A stretch of DNA of 64,000 bases. Origin: Streptomyces cavernae. GTDB taxonomy: Bacteria > Actinomycetota > Actinomycetes > Streptomycetales > Streptomycetaceae. The position numbers and the translations under genes are program-made. Below the pieces are notes generated by a model. That model was not told the origin of the DNA. It made no database searches and saw only the letters and a list, made by a program, of their open reading frames with translations. This document shows positions 19,744 to 30,760 of this stretch, piece by piece. The stretch is taken from contig NZ_ML137714.1 of the NCBI RefSeq assembly GCF_004023625.1, positions 131,218 through 195,217 of the forward strand, given 5' to 3'. How positions within the stretch are numbered: position 1 is the first letter of the stretch; each line of letters opens with the position of its first letter.

Positions 19744-20913
19744 ATGAGCGAGGCTGTCGCCGGTGCCGCCACGGTGGCGGAGCGGTTCACGCAGTTGTAC
19801 GGGACCGAGCCGGAAGGAGTGTGGGCGGCGCCGGGCCGGGTCAATCTGATCGGCGAGCACACCGACTACAACGACGGCTTCGTGATGCCGTTCGCGCTGC
19901 CGCACACCACCGTCGCCGCGGTCGCGCGCCGCACGGACGGACGTCTGCGACTGCACTCCGGGGACGTCGACGGCGGCGTCGTGGAGCTGCGCGTGGACGA
20001 ACTCGCGCCCGAGTCGGACCGCGCCTGGACCGCCTACCCGGCGGGCGTGGTGTGGGCTCTGCGGGAGGCTGGCCACCCGGTGACGGGCGCCGACGTCCAT
20101 CTGACGTCGACGGTCCCCTCGGGCGCCGGCCTGTCGTCGTCGGCCGCCCTGGAGGTCGTCGTGGCGCTCGCCCTGAACGACCTCTACGAGCTCGGTCTGA
20201 AGGGCTGGCAGCTGGCGCGGCTGTGCCAGCGCGCCGAGAACGTGTACGTGGGCGCGCCCACCGGGATCATGGACCAGACGGCGTCGGCGTGCTGCACCGA
20301 GGGGCACGCGCTGTTCCTGGACACCCGCGACCTCTCGCAGCGGCAGATCCCGTTCGACCTGGCGGCCGAGGGCATGCGGCTGCTGGTCGTCGACACCCGC
20401 GTCAAGCACGCCCACAGCGACGGCGAGTACGGCAAGCGGCGCGAGGGCTGTGAGAAGGGCGCGGCGCTGCTCGGCGTGGACGCGCTGCGGGACGTGCCGT
20501 ACGACGGCCTCGACGCGGCCCTGGACAGGCTGGGCGACGAGGAGGAGGTGCGCCGGCTGGTGCGCCACGTCGTCACCGAGAACGAGCGGGTGGAGCGGGT
20601 CGTCGCGCTGCTTCAGGCGGGCGAGACCCGGGCGATCGGGCCGGTCCTCACAGAGGGCCACGCCTCCCTGCGGGACGACTTCCGCATCTCCTGCCCGGAG
20701 CTGGACCTGGTCGTCGACACGGCGAACGCCTCCGGTGCCCTGGGGGCCCGGATGACCGGCGGCGGCTTCGGCGGCTCGGCGATCGTCCTGGTCGAGGAGG
20801 CCGACGAGGAGGCGATCAGCAAGGCGGTCGTGGACGCCTTCGCCGCGGCGGGCTTCACGGCACCCCGGGTCTTCGCGGCGGTTCCGTCGCCGGGGGCGCA
20901 CCGGCTGAGCTGA
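19744..20913 (+). CDS. galK: Galactokinase
   Basis: Phosphorylates galactose at O1 with ATP, feeding GalT. At 389 residues it is typical. It has the galactokinase signature GRVNLIGEHTDYNDGFVMP, the GHMP glycine-rich loop PSGAGLSSSAALEV, and GARMTGGGFGGSAIVL near the C-terminus. ATG at 19744 follows GGTCAGGG. The gap of 79 bases after galE holds no terminator, so it belongs to the same operon; a strong hairpin follows its stop. Confidence 0.97.
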   Translation: MSEAVAGAATVAERFTQLYGTEPEGVWAAPGRVNLIGEHTDYNDGFVMPFALPHTTVAAVARRTDGRLRLHSGDVDGGVVELRVDELAPESDRAWTAYPAGVVWALREAGHPVTGADVHLTSTVPSGAGLSSSAALEVVVALALNDLYELGLKGWQLARLCQRAENVYVGAPTGIMDQTASACCTEGHALFLDTRDLSQRQIPFDLAAEGMRLLVVDTRVKHAHSDGEYGKRREGCEKGAALLGVDALRDVPYDGLDAALDRLGDEEEVRRLVRHVVTENERVERVVALLQAGETRAIGPVLTEGHASLRDDFRISCPELDLVVDTANASGALGARMTGGGFGGSAIVLVEEADEEAISKAVVDAFAAAGFTAPRVFAAVPSPGAHRLS

Positions 20914-20930
20914 CGCCGGCCCGACACGAC

Positions 20931-20981
20931 GAGGGCGGCGGCGCTCCCCCGCGGAAAACCGCGGGGGACGCCGCCGCCCTC
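20931..20981. terminator. Strong bidirectional terminator between galK and the convergent beta-propeller gene
   Basis: GAGGGCGGCGGCG pairs with CGCCGCCGCCCTC with an inner stem CCCCCGCGG/CCGCGGGGG around AAAA. It is the most stable hairpin I noticed in the window, and it sits exactly between convergent stops. Confidence 0.9.
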
Positions 20982-20987
20982 ACTGTT

Positions 20988-21058
20988 GCTCCGGTGGCCG
21001 GTCGGCTGCTCCCATCGCCGGTCGGTGGCCGGTCCGCTGCTCCGGTGGCCGGTCGGCT
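20988..21058. repeat. Duplicated 3' flank of the first beta-propeller gene
   Basis: GCTCCGGTGGCCGGTCGGCT occurs at 20988-21007 and identically at 21039-21058, with degraded copies of GCCGGTCGGT between. The right copy ends two bases before the stop codon (TCA at 21061-21063 on this strand). Confidence 0.85.
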
Positions 21059-21060
21059 TC

Positions 21061-23142
21061 TCAGCCGGTGCCGAAGGCGATCGCCAGGTACTTCCTGTCG
21101 CTCCCCGACACCGGCCTGCTCGCGAAGACGCCCGACATGTACAGGCGACCCTGGCGGTAAAGGATCTCCGCGTAGGGCAGCAGGAACCGGGTCTCCGCGT
21201 CCCGGACCGTCCTCGACGCGGGGTTCTCCAGCAGCTTGGTCTCCTTGAAGGAGGAGCCGTCGATGCTGACGATCTGGCCGCCCTTGTCGTAGGGCGGGCG
21301 CTTGTAGGCGATGATGTTGCCGCCGTCCATGCGCAGGGGCGAGATGGTGTAGCCGTCACCGGCGTCCGCCCGCTGCCCCGTCTGCTTCCCCGTGCCGAGG
21401 TCGAAGGCGACGATCTCGTTGGTCCGCCTGAAGCTGTCGCCGCTGCCGTCGTGTTCCTCGGTCGGCAGATAGATCCGGCCGTTGCCGACCGCGATCCCCG
21501 AGCAGTTCTCGATCCTCGTGATGTTGTCGCACTTGGCGGCGTACTGGTCGCCGGGCACCGAGATCTTGGTGCGCAGCTTCCCGGTCTTGGCGTCGATGGA
21601 GAACAGGTCGGAGATGCCGCTGCCGTCACCGGCGGAGTCGCCGACGTCCGCGGCCAGCACCAGTGGACTGGTCGAGACGATGCTCGCGTACCCGATACCG
21701 GTGGACATCTTGTACTCGGAGAGCACGTCGCCGGACCTGGGGTCGATGGTCTGGATCTGCAGCTGCGCGTCCTCCGACAGACCGCACCTGCGCACCGCGA
21801 CCAGCGCGGCGCCGCCGCCGTAGCCGGCGTCGTAGCAGGCGTCCGAGACCTTGGGCGCCCACAGCTGCTTGCCGTCGGCCATGTCGAACGCGGCGCCGCC
21901 GCTGGTGCTCCCCGCGGCGACCGTGGTCCCGCTGATCGTCACATTGCCGAAGCGAACCTTCTCGTCACCGGTCTTGGCCGTGGCGGTCCACAGCTTCTTG
22001 CCGGCGTCGAGGTCGATGCCCGCGATCTCGGAGCAGCCGTGCGAGGGCTTCTCCTTGGTCGGCATCTCGGGTTCGTAGATGATCGCCGTCTTGTTGTCCG
22101 GGGTGGTCCGGCCGGTCGCGGCGCACACCGGGCCGGGCAGCTTCACCGTCCACAGCTTCGTCCCCTTCTCGGGGTCGTAGCCGACGACTTCCGCGATGCC
22201 GCTCTTGGCGTACACCTTGTCGGTGAGCCAGGAGCCGAGGACGCTGTAGGTGGTCTTCTCCTGGACCTCCGGCGACGGAAGCTGGAACAGGACACGGGAG
22301 TTGGGGTCGGCCGGGGCCTTCTCGACGGCGCCGCCGGAGGCCCCGCCGCCACCGTTGCCGCCGTCGTCGCTCTTGCCGTTCCGGTCCTCCTGGCCGCCTT
22401 GGCCGTCCTTCGTGCCGGAGTCGCTCGCCTGGTTGTCGTCCTTGCCGACCGTGGACGAGTACCAGACGCCGCCGCCGATGATCAGCGCGATCGCCACGGC
22501 GGCGGAGACGATGATGGCGAGTTGTGCGTTGACCTTCTTCTTTGCGGCCCCCGGCTGGGGTTGTAGGGGGACACCGGGCTGCTGCGGATAGCCGTACGGG
22601 GGCTGCTGGCCGGGGTGGCCGTAGCCCGGAGGGGGTTGCTGGCCCGGATAGCCGTAGGCCGGCGGGGGCTGCTGCTGGCCCGGGTAGCCGTAGCCCGGCG
22701 GGGGCTGCTGCTGGCCCGGGTAGCCGTAGCCCGGCGGGGGGCCGCCCTGCTGCGGGTGACCGTGACCCTGTGGAGGTTGGGCAGCTTGGGGGAGCTGTGG
22801 CGCCTGCGCCTGTGGCGTCTGTGGCCTCTGTGGGTAGCCGTACGCGGGGTTCGACGGGTCTGCCGGGTTGGGCGGGGTATGCGGGCTCGGCGGGGTGTGC
22901 GGGCTCGGCGGGTTCGGTGGCGGCGGTGTGCCGAGTCCGCCCGGCGGTGGGCTCTGGGGCGCGCCGAAGCCGCCCGCGGGCGGTGGCTGGGGCGCGCCGA
23001 AACCGCCCGGCGCCGGATCCTGCGGAGCCTGCTGCTGCTCATGCTCGGGCTGCTCGGGTGACTGGGGTTGTGGCGGCTGTTGGGGCTGCTGAGGCGGCTC
23101 GTGGGGTGGCTGACCGGGCTGTGGGGGCGGCTGCTGGGTCAT
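21061..23142 (-). CDS. Pro/Gln-rich membrane-anchored PQQ-like beta-propeller protein
   Basis: A 693-residue protein. Residues 1-~195 are a disordered cytoplasmic region rich in Pro, Gln, Gly and Tyr, with 12-residue repeats based on [12 protein letters not shown]. One membrane segment follows ([22 protein letters not shown], about 205-226). After it comes a Gly/Ser/Asp linker and an extracytoplasmic domain with repeated W/F-x-G-x-x-x-W-like blades ([46 protein letters not shown]) typical of PQQ/BamB-like propellers. No catalytic function is evident. The next upstream gene is a tandem paralogue. The region that encodes the Pro/Gln repeats is repetitive at DNA level. Confidence 0.85.
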   Translation of the reverse strand: MTQQPPPQPGQPPHEPPQQPQQPPQPQSPEQPEHEQQQAPQDPAPGGFGAPQPPPAGGFGAPQSPPPGGLGTPPPPNPPSPHTPPSPHTPPNPADPSNPAYGYPQRPQTPQAQAPQLPQAAQPPQGHGHPQQGGPPPGYGYPGQQQPPPGYGYPGQQQPPPAYGYPGQQPPPGYGHPGQQPPYGYPQQPGVPLQPQPGAAKKKVNAQLAIIVSAAVAIALIIGGGVWYSSTVGKDDNQASDSGTKDGQGGQEDRNGKSDDGGNGGGGASGGAVEKAPADPNSRVLFQLPSPEVQEKTTYSVLGSWLTDKVYAKSGIAEVVGYDPEKGTKLWTVKLPGPVCAATGRTTPDNKTAIIYEPEMPTKEKPSHGCSEIAGIDLDAGKKLWTATAKTGDEKVRFGNVTISGTTVAAGSTSGGAAFDMADGKQLWAPKVSDACYDAGYGGGAALVAVRRCGLSEDAQLQIQTIDPRSGDVLSEYKMSTGIGYASIVSTSPLVLAADVGDSAGDGSGISDLFSIDAKTGKLRTKISVPGDQYAAKCDNITRIENCSGIAVGNGRIYLPTEEHDGSGDSFRRTNEIVAFDLGTGKQTGQRADAGDGYTISPLRMDGGNIIAYKRPPYDKGGQIVSIDGSSFKETKLLENPASRTVRDAETRFLLPYAEILYRQGRLYMSGVFASRPVSGSDRKYLAIAFGTG
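22600..22745 (-). repeat. Coding tandem repeat ([12 protein letters not shown] units)
   Basis: About four copies of a 36-base (or shorter) unit encoding [12 protein letters not shown], two of them nearly identical, lie within the disordered N-terminal region of the beta-propeller gene. In-frame expansion or contraction is likely between strains. Confidence 0.8.
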
Positions 23143-23208
23143 GACGTGGGTACCTCGGAAGGGGCTGCGGATGGGCTGGGCGGAGGGCCGGTTGCCGTGC
23201 GGACGGCG

Positions 23209-25269
23209 TCACTTGCCGTAGGCCAGCATCAACTTCTCCTTGGCCTCGTCGTTGCCGGTCAGTCGTGTGGTGGAGATGTAGAAGCGCCCGTCCACGTAGT
23301 CGATGTCCTTGGAGAAGAAGCCGTTCTCGACGTCCGCGGCGCCCTGCGGGTTGCGCAGCAGCGTCTTCGGTGTGGGGGAACCACCGCCGGTCGGGATGGA
23401 GACGACCTTGCCGCCCGCGTCGTACGACGGCCTGACGTACGTGATCAGGTTCGTGCCGTCCATCCGCATCGGCAGCATGCTGGTGTCGCCCGGCGACTTG
23501 GCGCGCCACTTCTCCTTGCCCGTGGCGAGGTTGACGGCGACGATCTCGTTGGCGCCGCTCTTCGCCTCGGTCGGCAGGTAGAGGGTGTCGGCGTCGGCGA
23601 CCACCCCGGTGCAGCCCTCCAGGTCACGGTTGAGGATCGCCCAGCCGCAGTCCGGCGCGAAGGACTCGTCGACGTCGAGCTGCGAGCGGGTGGAACCGTC
23701 GGCCTTGAAGGTGGAGACGTTCCACTCCTTCGTCTCGTCGTTGGTGAGGTACAGCACGAGCGGGTCCACGGAGTAGGCGCGGTCCACCCGCCAGCCCTTG
23801 GGGATCTGCCGGGTCCACCTGGCCTTGCCGGTCGCCGGGTCGAGCTCCTGGACCTCGTCGTGCTCCTTCTCGGTGGTGGCCGCGCAGGAGGAGACGGCGA
23901 TCAACTTGGGGCCGCCCGCGAACGCGGTCGGGAAGCAGGACTGCCCGTAGCGCAGCACGTCGAACTTCTTCTTGCCGGTGGCCACGTCGTACCCGGAGCC
24001 GGACTGCGACCGGCCGACCATCAGCGTGTTCCCGGAGATGGACAACTCGACGGTGAGGACGCTGTCGAACAGACCTCCCGACTCGTCGATCTTCGCCGTC
24101 CAGCCCTTCTGGCCGGTGTTGAGGTCGAGTTCGACCATCTGGTTGCACTTGGCGCTGCTGGCGGCGCCGCTCTTGTACGCGACGACGATCTTGTTGTCGG
24201 CGGTCTTCTGCCGGGTGACCGCGCAGATCTTCTGCGGGAAGGTGACCGGGTCCCAAGTGAGCTTCCCGTCACCGACGTTGTATGCGAAGACCTGCTTGTA
24301 CGCAGCCTTCACCGCGGCCTTGTCGGTGATCCACATGCCGGGGGCCTCGGCGCCGTTCCCGGGCGCGTCGGGTGCCTCCTTGTACCAGAGCACCTTCGAC
24401 TCACCAGGCTGGCGGCCCGCGTTGAGGTTCTCCGGGTCCTCGCCGCCGTCGCCGCTTCCGTCGCCGCTTCCGTCACCGGGGTCGGCGGGGGCGGATGCGC
24501 TGGGTTTCGCGTCCTGGCTGCTGTCGGCGACGGGTTTCTTGTCGTCGTCGCCGCTGCCCCTGACCGCCCACACGGTGCCGCCGATGACGAGCAGTGCCGC
24601 CACCGCGGCCCCGATCACCAGCGCGGGCCTGCCCTTGAAGGGATTGGAGCCACCGCCGGGCGGGGTGCCCGGGGTGCCGGGAGCACCGGGAGCGCCGGGG
24701 AACTGCGGCTGCTGCGGATAGCCGTAGCCCGGCTGCGGCTGATAGGGACCTGCGGGCTGCCCGTACGGGCCGGGCTGGGCGTAGGGACCCTGCTGTTGTC
24801 CGCCGTACGGGCCCGGCTGCGCGTACGGCCCCGGCTGCTGCGCGCCATAGGGGCCGGGTTGCGGGGCGTACGGGCCCGGCTGGGCGTAAGGCCCCGGCTG
24901 GGCGTAGGGGCCGGGAGCGGGGCCGGAGCCGGGAGCGGGGCCGGGCTGCTGCGGGTAGCCGTATCCCGGGGCACCCGGGGGCGGCTGCGCAGGCTGACCC
25001 GGTGGAGTCTGGGGAGCCTGGAACGGCTGGCCGGGCGGAGTCTGGGGGGCCTGGGGGGCCTGGGGGGCCTGGGGGGCCTGGGCGGGCGGCGGTGGCGCGG
25101 CGCCTTGGGGTGCCCCCGGATGTGACGGCCCTTGCTGCGACGGCCCCTGCTGCGACGCTTCCTGGGACCGGGACGCTTCCTGGGACGGCCCCTGTGGTGT
25201 CCCCTGCTGCTGTGCGTCCCGCGGAGCTCCGAAGCCGCCCTGCGGCGGTTGACCGGGTGGCTGACCCAT
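23209..25269 (-). CDS. Second Pro/Gln-rich membrane-anchored PQQ-like beta-propeller protein
   Basis: A 686-residue paralogue of the downstream gene: a long disordered N-terminus with PGPYAQPGPYAQ-type repeats (about 85-185), one membrane segment (PALVIGAAVAALLVIGGTVWAV, about 210-231), an acidic Ser/Gly linker, then propeller blades (LDLNTGQKGWTAKID, LDPATGKARWTRQIP, VNLATGKEKWRAKSP). ATG at 25269 gives MGQPPGQPPQGGFG; the open frame upstream of it is not needed. The gap to the next gene is 66 bases, so the two are probably co-transcribed. Sensing or scaffolding at the envelope is a guess; no catalytic residues are seen. Confidence 0.85.
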   Translation of the reverse strand: MGQPPGQPPQGGFGAPRDAQQQGTPQGPSQEASRSQEASQQGPSQQGPSHPGAPQGAAPPPPAQAPQAPQAPQAPQTPPGQPFQAPQTPPGQPAQPPPGAPGYGYPQQPGPAPGSGPAPGPYAQPGPYAQPGPYAPQPGPYGAQQPGPYAQPGPYGGQQQGPYAQPGPYGQPAGPYQPQPGYGYPQQPQFPGAPGAPGTPGTPPGGGSNPFKGRPALVIGAAVAALLVIGGTVWAVRGSGDDDKKPVADSSQDAKPSASAPADPGDGSGDGSGDGGEDPENLNAGRQPGESKVLWYKEAPDAPGNGAEAPGMWITDKAAVKAAYKQVFAYNVGDGKLTWDPVTFPQKICAVTRQKTADNKIVVAYKSGAASSAKCNQMVELDLNTGQKGWTAKIDESGGLFDSVLTVELSISGNTLMVGRSQSGSGYDVATGKKKFDVLRYGQSCFPTAFAGGPKLIAVSSCAATTEKEHDEVQELDPATGKARWTRQIPKGWRVDRAYSVDPLVLYLTNDETKEWNVSTFKADGSTRSQLDVDESFAPDCGWAILNRDLEGCTGVVADADTLYLPTEAKSGANEIVAVNLATGKEKWRAKSPGDTSMLPMRMDGTNLITYVRPSYDAGGKVVSIPTGGGSPTPKTLLRNPQGAADVENGFFSKDIDYVDGRFYISTTRLTGNDEAKEKLMLAYGK

Positions 25270-25397
25270 CAGCGCTTCCCCCTTGATCACTGATTTTCCG
25301 CCACGCGCGGTGGTCCCTCTGCCGATCCCTCGGCGCCCCACCGGCGGTAGGCGAAGTGTTCGCAGACCGCCCTTTCTATCACCCTCGGACACATGTA

Positions 25398-25443
25398 CAC
25401 GGGCCCGTCACATCCCCTGTTCCCAAGGGAGGACGGGCCCGTG
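25398..25443. terminator. Hairpin between the ABC-F gene and the beta-propeller gene
   Basis: CACGGGCCCGTC (25398-25409) pairs perfectly with GACGGGCCCGTG (25432-25443) around a 22-base loop that contains a smaller CCCTGTTCCCAAGGG hairpin. It lies about 50 bases 3' of the ABC-F stop and would end the tatD-to-ABC-F transcript. Confidence 0.75.
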
Positions 25444-25493
25444 ACGCCCCTGTTATGCTCCTTCACTCGCCCTTCACGGGGCCCCGGCGAGGC

Positions 25494-27311
<1,818 letters not shown>

Positions 27312-27456
27312 TTCACTCCTGACGCGGGGATCGATCAGCCTTCAAGCGTAGGCCCTGCCGGGCGGGGGGCGTCCGGGGGCGTCCGGGACGTGAGCCGGCG
27401 GTCGGTGCGGCGCAGGCGCAGCCGCATCGGCGGGGTGCCGTGGCCCCAGTGGCCCC

Positions 27457-28350
27457 TCATACCATCGTGGCCCCCGCCACCGGCCCCAGGGCCACCCGTA
27501 CCGCCCGGCAGGTGCCCGACGCCAGCAGCGACGACGCCACCGTCGTCGCCGACTCCGCGTCCGCCGTCAGGAACGCGGTCGTCGGTCCCGAGCCCGAGAC
27601 CAGCGCGCCCAGCGCACCTGCCGCGCGGCCGACCGCCAGGGTGTCCGCCAGGGACGGGAACAGCGACAGCGCCGCGGGCTGGAGGTCGTTCGCGAGGGTC
27701 GCCCCGAGCGCATGGGCGTCGCCCTTCGCGAGGGCGTCGAGGAGGTCCTGGGAGGCGGCCGGTTCGGGGACCGTCACGCCCTCGTTCAGGCGGTCGAACT
27801 CCCGGTAGACGGCAGGGGTGGACAGCCCGCCGTCGGCCACCGCGAACACCCAGTGGAAGACGCCGCCGACCGCCAGCGGGCGCAGCCGATCCCCCCGTCC
27901 GGTGCCCAGCGCCGCGCCGCCGACCATGCTGAACGGCACATCGCTGCCCAACTCGGCGCAGATGTCCAGCAGTTCCCCGTACGAGGCGCCCGTGCCCCAC
28001 AGCGCGTCACAGGCGACCAGCGCGCCCGCCGCGTCCGCGCTGCCGCCCGCCATGCCCCCGGCGACCGGGATGTCCTTGGCGATGTGGAGGTGGACGGCGG
28101 GCGGCACCCCGTGGCGTTCCGCCAGCGTGAGCGCCGCCCGCGCCGCGAGGTTGGTGCGGTCCAGGGGGACCTCCGCCGCGTCCGGGCCTTCGCAGGTGAT
28201 CCGCAGCTCGTCGGACGGGGTCGCGGTGACCTCGTCGAACAGGCCTACGGCGAGGAAGACGTTGGCAAGGTCGTGGAAGCCGTCCGGGCGAGCGGCGCCC
28301 ACCGCGAGCTGTACGTTCACCTTCGCCGGGACTCGTACGGTCACCGTCAC
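27457..28350 (-). CDS. ispE: 4-diphosphocytidyl-2-C-methyl-D-erythritol kinase
   Basis: GHMP kinase of the MEP isoprenoid pathway that phosphorylates CDP-ME. At 297 residues it is normal in length. It has the N-terminal [22 protein letters not shown], the ATP loop [19 protein letters not shown] (about 100-118), and the C-terminal [17 protein letters not shown] at 28350 overlaps the rsmA stop (GTGA), so it is translationally coupled. The rpfB-rsmA-ispE order is the same as in Mycobacterium tuberculosis. Confidence 0.96.
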   Translation of the reverse strand: MTVTVRVPAKVNVQLAVGAARPDGFHDLANVFLAVGLFDEVTATPSDELRITCEGPDAAEVPLDRTNLAARAALTLAERHGVPPAVHLHIAKDIPVAGGMAGGSADAAGALVACDALWGTGASYGELLDICAELGSDVPFSMVGGAALGTGRGDRLRPLAVGGVFHWVFAVADGGLSTPAVYREFDRLNEGVTVPEPAASQDLLDALAKGDAHALGATLANDLQPAALSLFPSLADTLAVGRAAGALGALVSGSGPTTAFLTADAESATTVASSLLASGTCRAVRVALGPVAGATMV

Positions 28351-29333
28351 GCCTGCTGCTCCCTGTTCTCATTCCCAGCGCCGTTCCCGGCGTTGCTCTC
28401 GGCTGCCCGGGCGTTGCCCTCGGCGCCTTCCCCGCCGGACCCGCCGCTTCCGCCGTTCCCGCCGCTTCCGCCGCTTCCGCCGTTCTCGGCGATCCGCGCG
28501 AACTCCTCCACCGTCAGCGACTCCCCGCGCGCCTGCGGCGACACCCCGGCCGCGACCAGCGCCCGCTCCGCCGCCGCGGCCGACCCGGCCCACCCGGCCA
28601 GTGCCGCCCGCAGGGTCTTGCGGCGCTGCGCGAAGGCCGCGTCCACCACCGCGAAGACCTCCGCCCTGGAGGCACGGGTGTCGACCGGCTTCTCCCGGCG
28701 CACCAGGGAGACGAGTCCGCTGTCGACGTTCGGCGCGGGCCAGAAGACGTTGCGGCCGATGGCCCCGGCCCGCTTCACCTCGGCGTACCAGTTCGCCTTC
28801 ACGGACGGCACCCCGTACACCTTCGAGCCGGGCGCCGCGGCGAGCCGGTCGGCGACCTCGGACTGCACCATCACCAGGGTGCGCTCGATGCTCGGGAAGG
28901 TGGCGAGCATGTGCAGGAGGACGGGCACGGCGACGTTGTAGGGCAGATTGGCGACCAGTGCGGTGGGCGCGGGGCCCGGCAGCTCCCGTACCTGCAGGGC
29001 GTCGGAGCGCACCAGCGCGAACCGGTCGGCCCGCGCGGGCATCCGGGCCGCGATGGTGGTGGGCAGCGCCGCCGCGAGCACGTCGTCGATCTCGACGGCG
29101 GTGACGTGCTCGGCGACCTCCAGCAGGGCCAGGGTCAGCGAGCCGAGGCCCGGACCGACCTCGACCACCACGTCGTCGGGCCGCACGCCGGCGGTCCGGA
29201 CGATCCGCCGCACGGTGTTGGCGTCGATGACGAAGTTCTGACCGCGCTGCTTGGTGGGCCGCACACCGAGCGCGGCGGCCAGCTCACGCACGTCGGCGGG
29301 GCCCAGGAGGGCGTCGGGATGGGGGCTGCTCAC
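28347..29333 (-). CDS. rsmA: 16S rRNA (adenine 1518/1519-N6)-dimethyltransferase
   Basis: KsgA-type methyltransferase that dimethylates two adenines near the 3' end of 16S rRNA. The 328 residues include [18 protein letters not shown], the SAM motif [15 protein letters not shown] (about 56-70), the catalytic NLPYN motif ([12 protein letters not shown]) and [12 protein letters not shown]. The C-terminus carries a Gly/Ser/Glu-rich low-complexity tail of ~40 residues (repeated GGSGGSGG), unusual in the family. GTG at 29333 lies 21 bases after the rpfB stop. Confidence 0.96.
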   Translation of the reverse strand: MSSPHPDALLGPADVRELAAALGVRPTKQRGQNFVIDANTVRRIVRTAGVRPDDVVVEVGPGLGSLTLALLEVAEHVTAVEIDDVLAAALPTTIAARMPARADRFALVRSDALQVRELPGPAPTALVANLPYNVAVPVLLHMLATFPSIERTLVMVQSEVADRLAAAPGSKVYGVPSVKANWYAEVKRAGAIGRNVFWPAPNVDSGLVSLVRREKPVDTRASRAEVFAVVDAAFAQRRKTLRAALAGWAGSAAAAERALVAAGVSPQARGESLTVEEFARIAENGGSGGSGGNGGSGGSGGEGAEGNARAAESNAGNGAGNENREQQA

Positions 29334-29354
29334 GCGACAAGGGTAGTGGTCCCC

Positions 29355-30611
29355 TCACTCGTACAGACGCCGCCCGCAGTGCGGCCAGGGGCTCGCCCCG
29401 CGGCGCAGGTACAGCTTCTTCGCCCGGTAGGTCTGTTCGGCGGCGGGGGCGTCCTGGGGCCGGCCCTTGCCGCCGAGGCTGCGCCAGGTCCTGCTGTCGA
29501 ACTGGTAGAGCCCGCCGTAGGTCCCGGAGGGGTCCACCGCGTCGGGCCGCCCGCCGGACTCGCACCGCGCGAGGGCCTTCCAGTCGAGGTGGTCGGCGCC
29601 CTTGACCGAGGTGGGCCGCGGCTGGGTACCGACCTTCACCACCCGTGGCCGCGGCTCCCGTACGATCTCGCTCCTCAGCCGGCGCGGCTGCTGCCTGATC
29701 CCGTTGACCGTGCGCAGCGCGTACGTGATGCGCCGCAGCCCCTCGCGGCCCTCCTGCGCCACCGTCTCGGTGCCCCGGAACAGCATGGGGTCCGCCACCC
29801 GCCGCACACCGAACGGGATCAGCTCCTCGCGGACCTCCTTGGAGCCCTTGATCCGCAGCACGGTGACGGTCATCCCGTCGCGGGGGAAGGTGCCCTTCGG
29901 CAGCGAGGTGGTGTCCTGTCCGCGCAGGACGATCCCGGCAGCCGACACGACCTCCCCCACGGTCGCCGCGTTCGTCCGGATCCTGCGCGCCCGCCCGTCG
30001 GCCGTGACGGTCACGGTCCGTTCGGTGCGGACGTCGAAGGTGAGCCCGGTGCGGCCGATCCGCCGGGAGCGGGAGACGGACAGGTACGCGCCCTCGGCGC
30101 GCACCCCGAGCTGCCGCAGCGCCGCCTCCACGGTCCGCTCGGTGGTCCACACCTCGCGCCGCTGTCCGTCGATGGTGAGGCTCACCGGCCGCCCGTAGCG
30201 CACCCGGACCGCGTCCCCGCTGACCAGCCGGGTGCCGGGGGCGGGTGCCACCACGTCGTGCGCCCCGAGGCGGACGCCCCGGTCGGCGAGGAGTTCGGAG
30301 ACGTCGTCGGCGAAGGTGTGGAAGCTGTGCCGCCGGCCGTCGACGTTCAGCTGCACCGCCTTGTCGTTGGCGACGAAGGCGGAGGTGCCGCCGGCGAGGA
30401 AGGCCACGACCAGCGCCTGCGGCAGCAGCCGGCGCAGCTGCCCCGGCGCGGTGGGTCTCCGGCGCCGGCCGGTCCGCCGCGCGCGGGCCCGGCCCACGAG
30501 GCCGTGCGGGTTCTCGGAGCCGGTGCCCACCGGCTGGGGGAAGCGGTCGTAGGTGCCGTACGCGTCGCACGCGCTGCAGGTGTCGTATGTCTCGGACTGC
30601 GGATTGCTCAC
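29355..30611 (-). CDS. rpfB: Resuscitation-promoting factor, RpfB-type (DUF348-G5-Rpf)
   Basis: Secreted or membrane-anchored lytic transglycosylase that cleaves peptidoglycan during spore germination or resuscitation. The 418 residues show a ~60-residue Arg-rich cytoplasmic N-terminus, one membrane helix (ALVVAFLAGGTSAFVA), three DUF348 repeats (FADDVSELLADRGV, TVEAALRQLGVR, TVGEVVSAAGI), a G5 domain (ELIPFGVRRVADP to TYALRTVNG), and a C-terminal Rpf domain DWKALARCESGGRPD with the catalytic Glu in CESGG and a second Cys near the end for the disulfide. GTG at 30611 has GGAG eight bases upstream. It is in order with tatD, rsmA and ispE. No c-di-AMP riboswitch is recognisable upstream. Confidence 0.93.
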   Translation of the reverse strand: MSNPQSETYDTCSACDAYGTYDRFPQPVGTGSENPHGLVGRARARRTGRRRRPTAPGQLRRLLPQALVVAFLAGGTSAFVANDKAVQLNVDGRRHSFHTFADDVSELLADRGVRLGAHDVVAPAPGTRLVSGDAVRVRYGRPVSLTIDGQRREVWTTERTVEAALRQLGVRAEGAYLSVSRSRRIGRTGLTFDVRTERTVTVTADGRARRIRTNAATVGEVVSAAGIVLRGQDTTSLPKGTFPRDGMTVTVLRIKGSKEVREELIPFGVRRVADPMLFRGTETVAQEGREGLRRITYALRTVNGIRQQPRRLRSEIVREPRPRVVKVGTQPRPTSVKGADHLDWKALARCESGGRPDAVDPSGTYGGLYQFDSRTWRSLGGKGRPQDAPAAEQTYRAKKLYLRRGASPWPHCGRRLYE

Positions 30612-30760
30612 GACACACGCTCCAGGAGGTCCGGGGCAGGGCGACCAGAACCTAGCGGAGCGTCCGTCACACTCCAAAGCAGAGCGATCACAGAGTGTCG
30701 CGGAGGCGGGGAAGGTGGGCGCGCCCGGCTACGGCCACCGGCACCGGCGCTTTGTCGCGC

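Noticed and set aside
30612..30760. c-di-AMP (ydaO-type) riboswitch upstream of rpfB
   Set aside because: Such riboswitches precede some Streptomyces rpf genes, but this 149-base gap lacks the conserved core segments.
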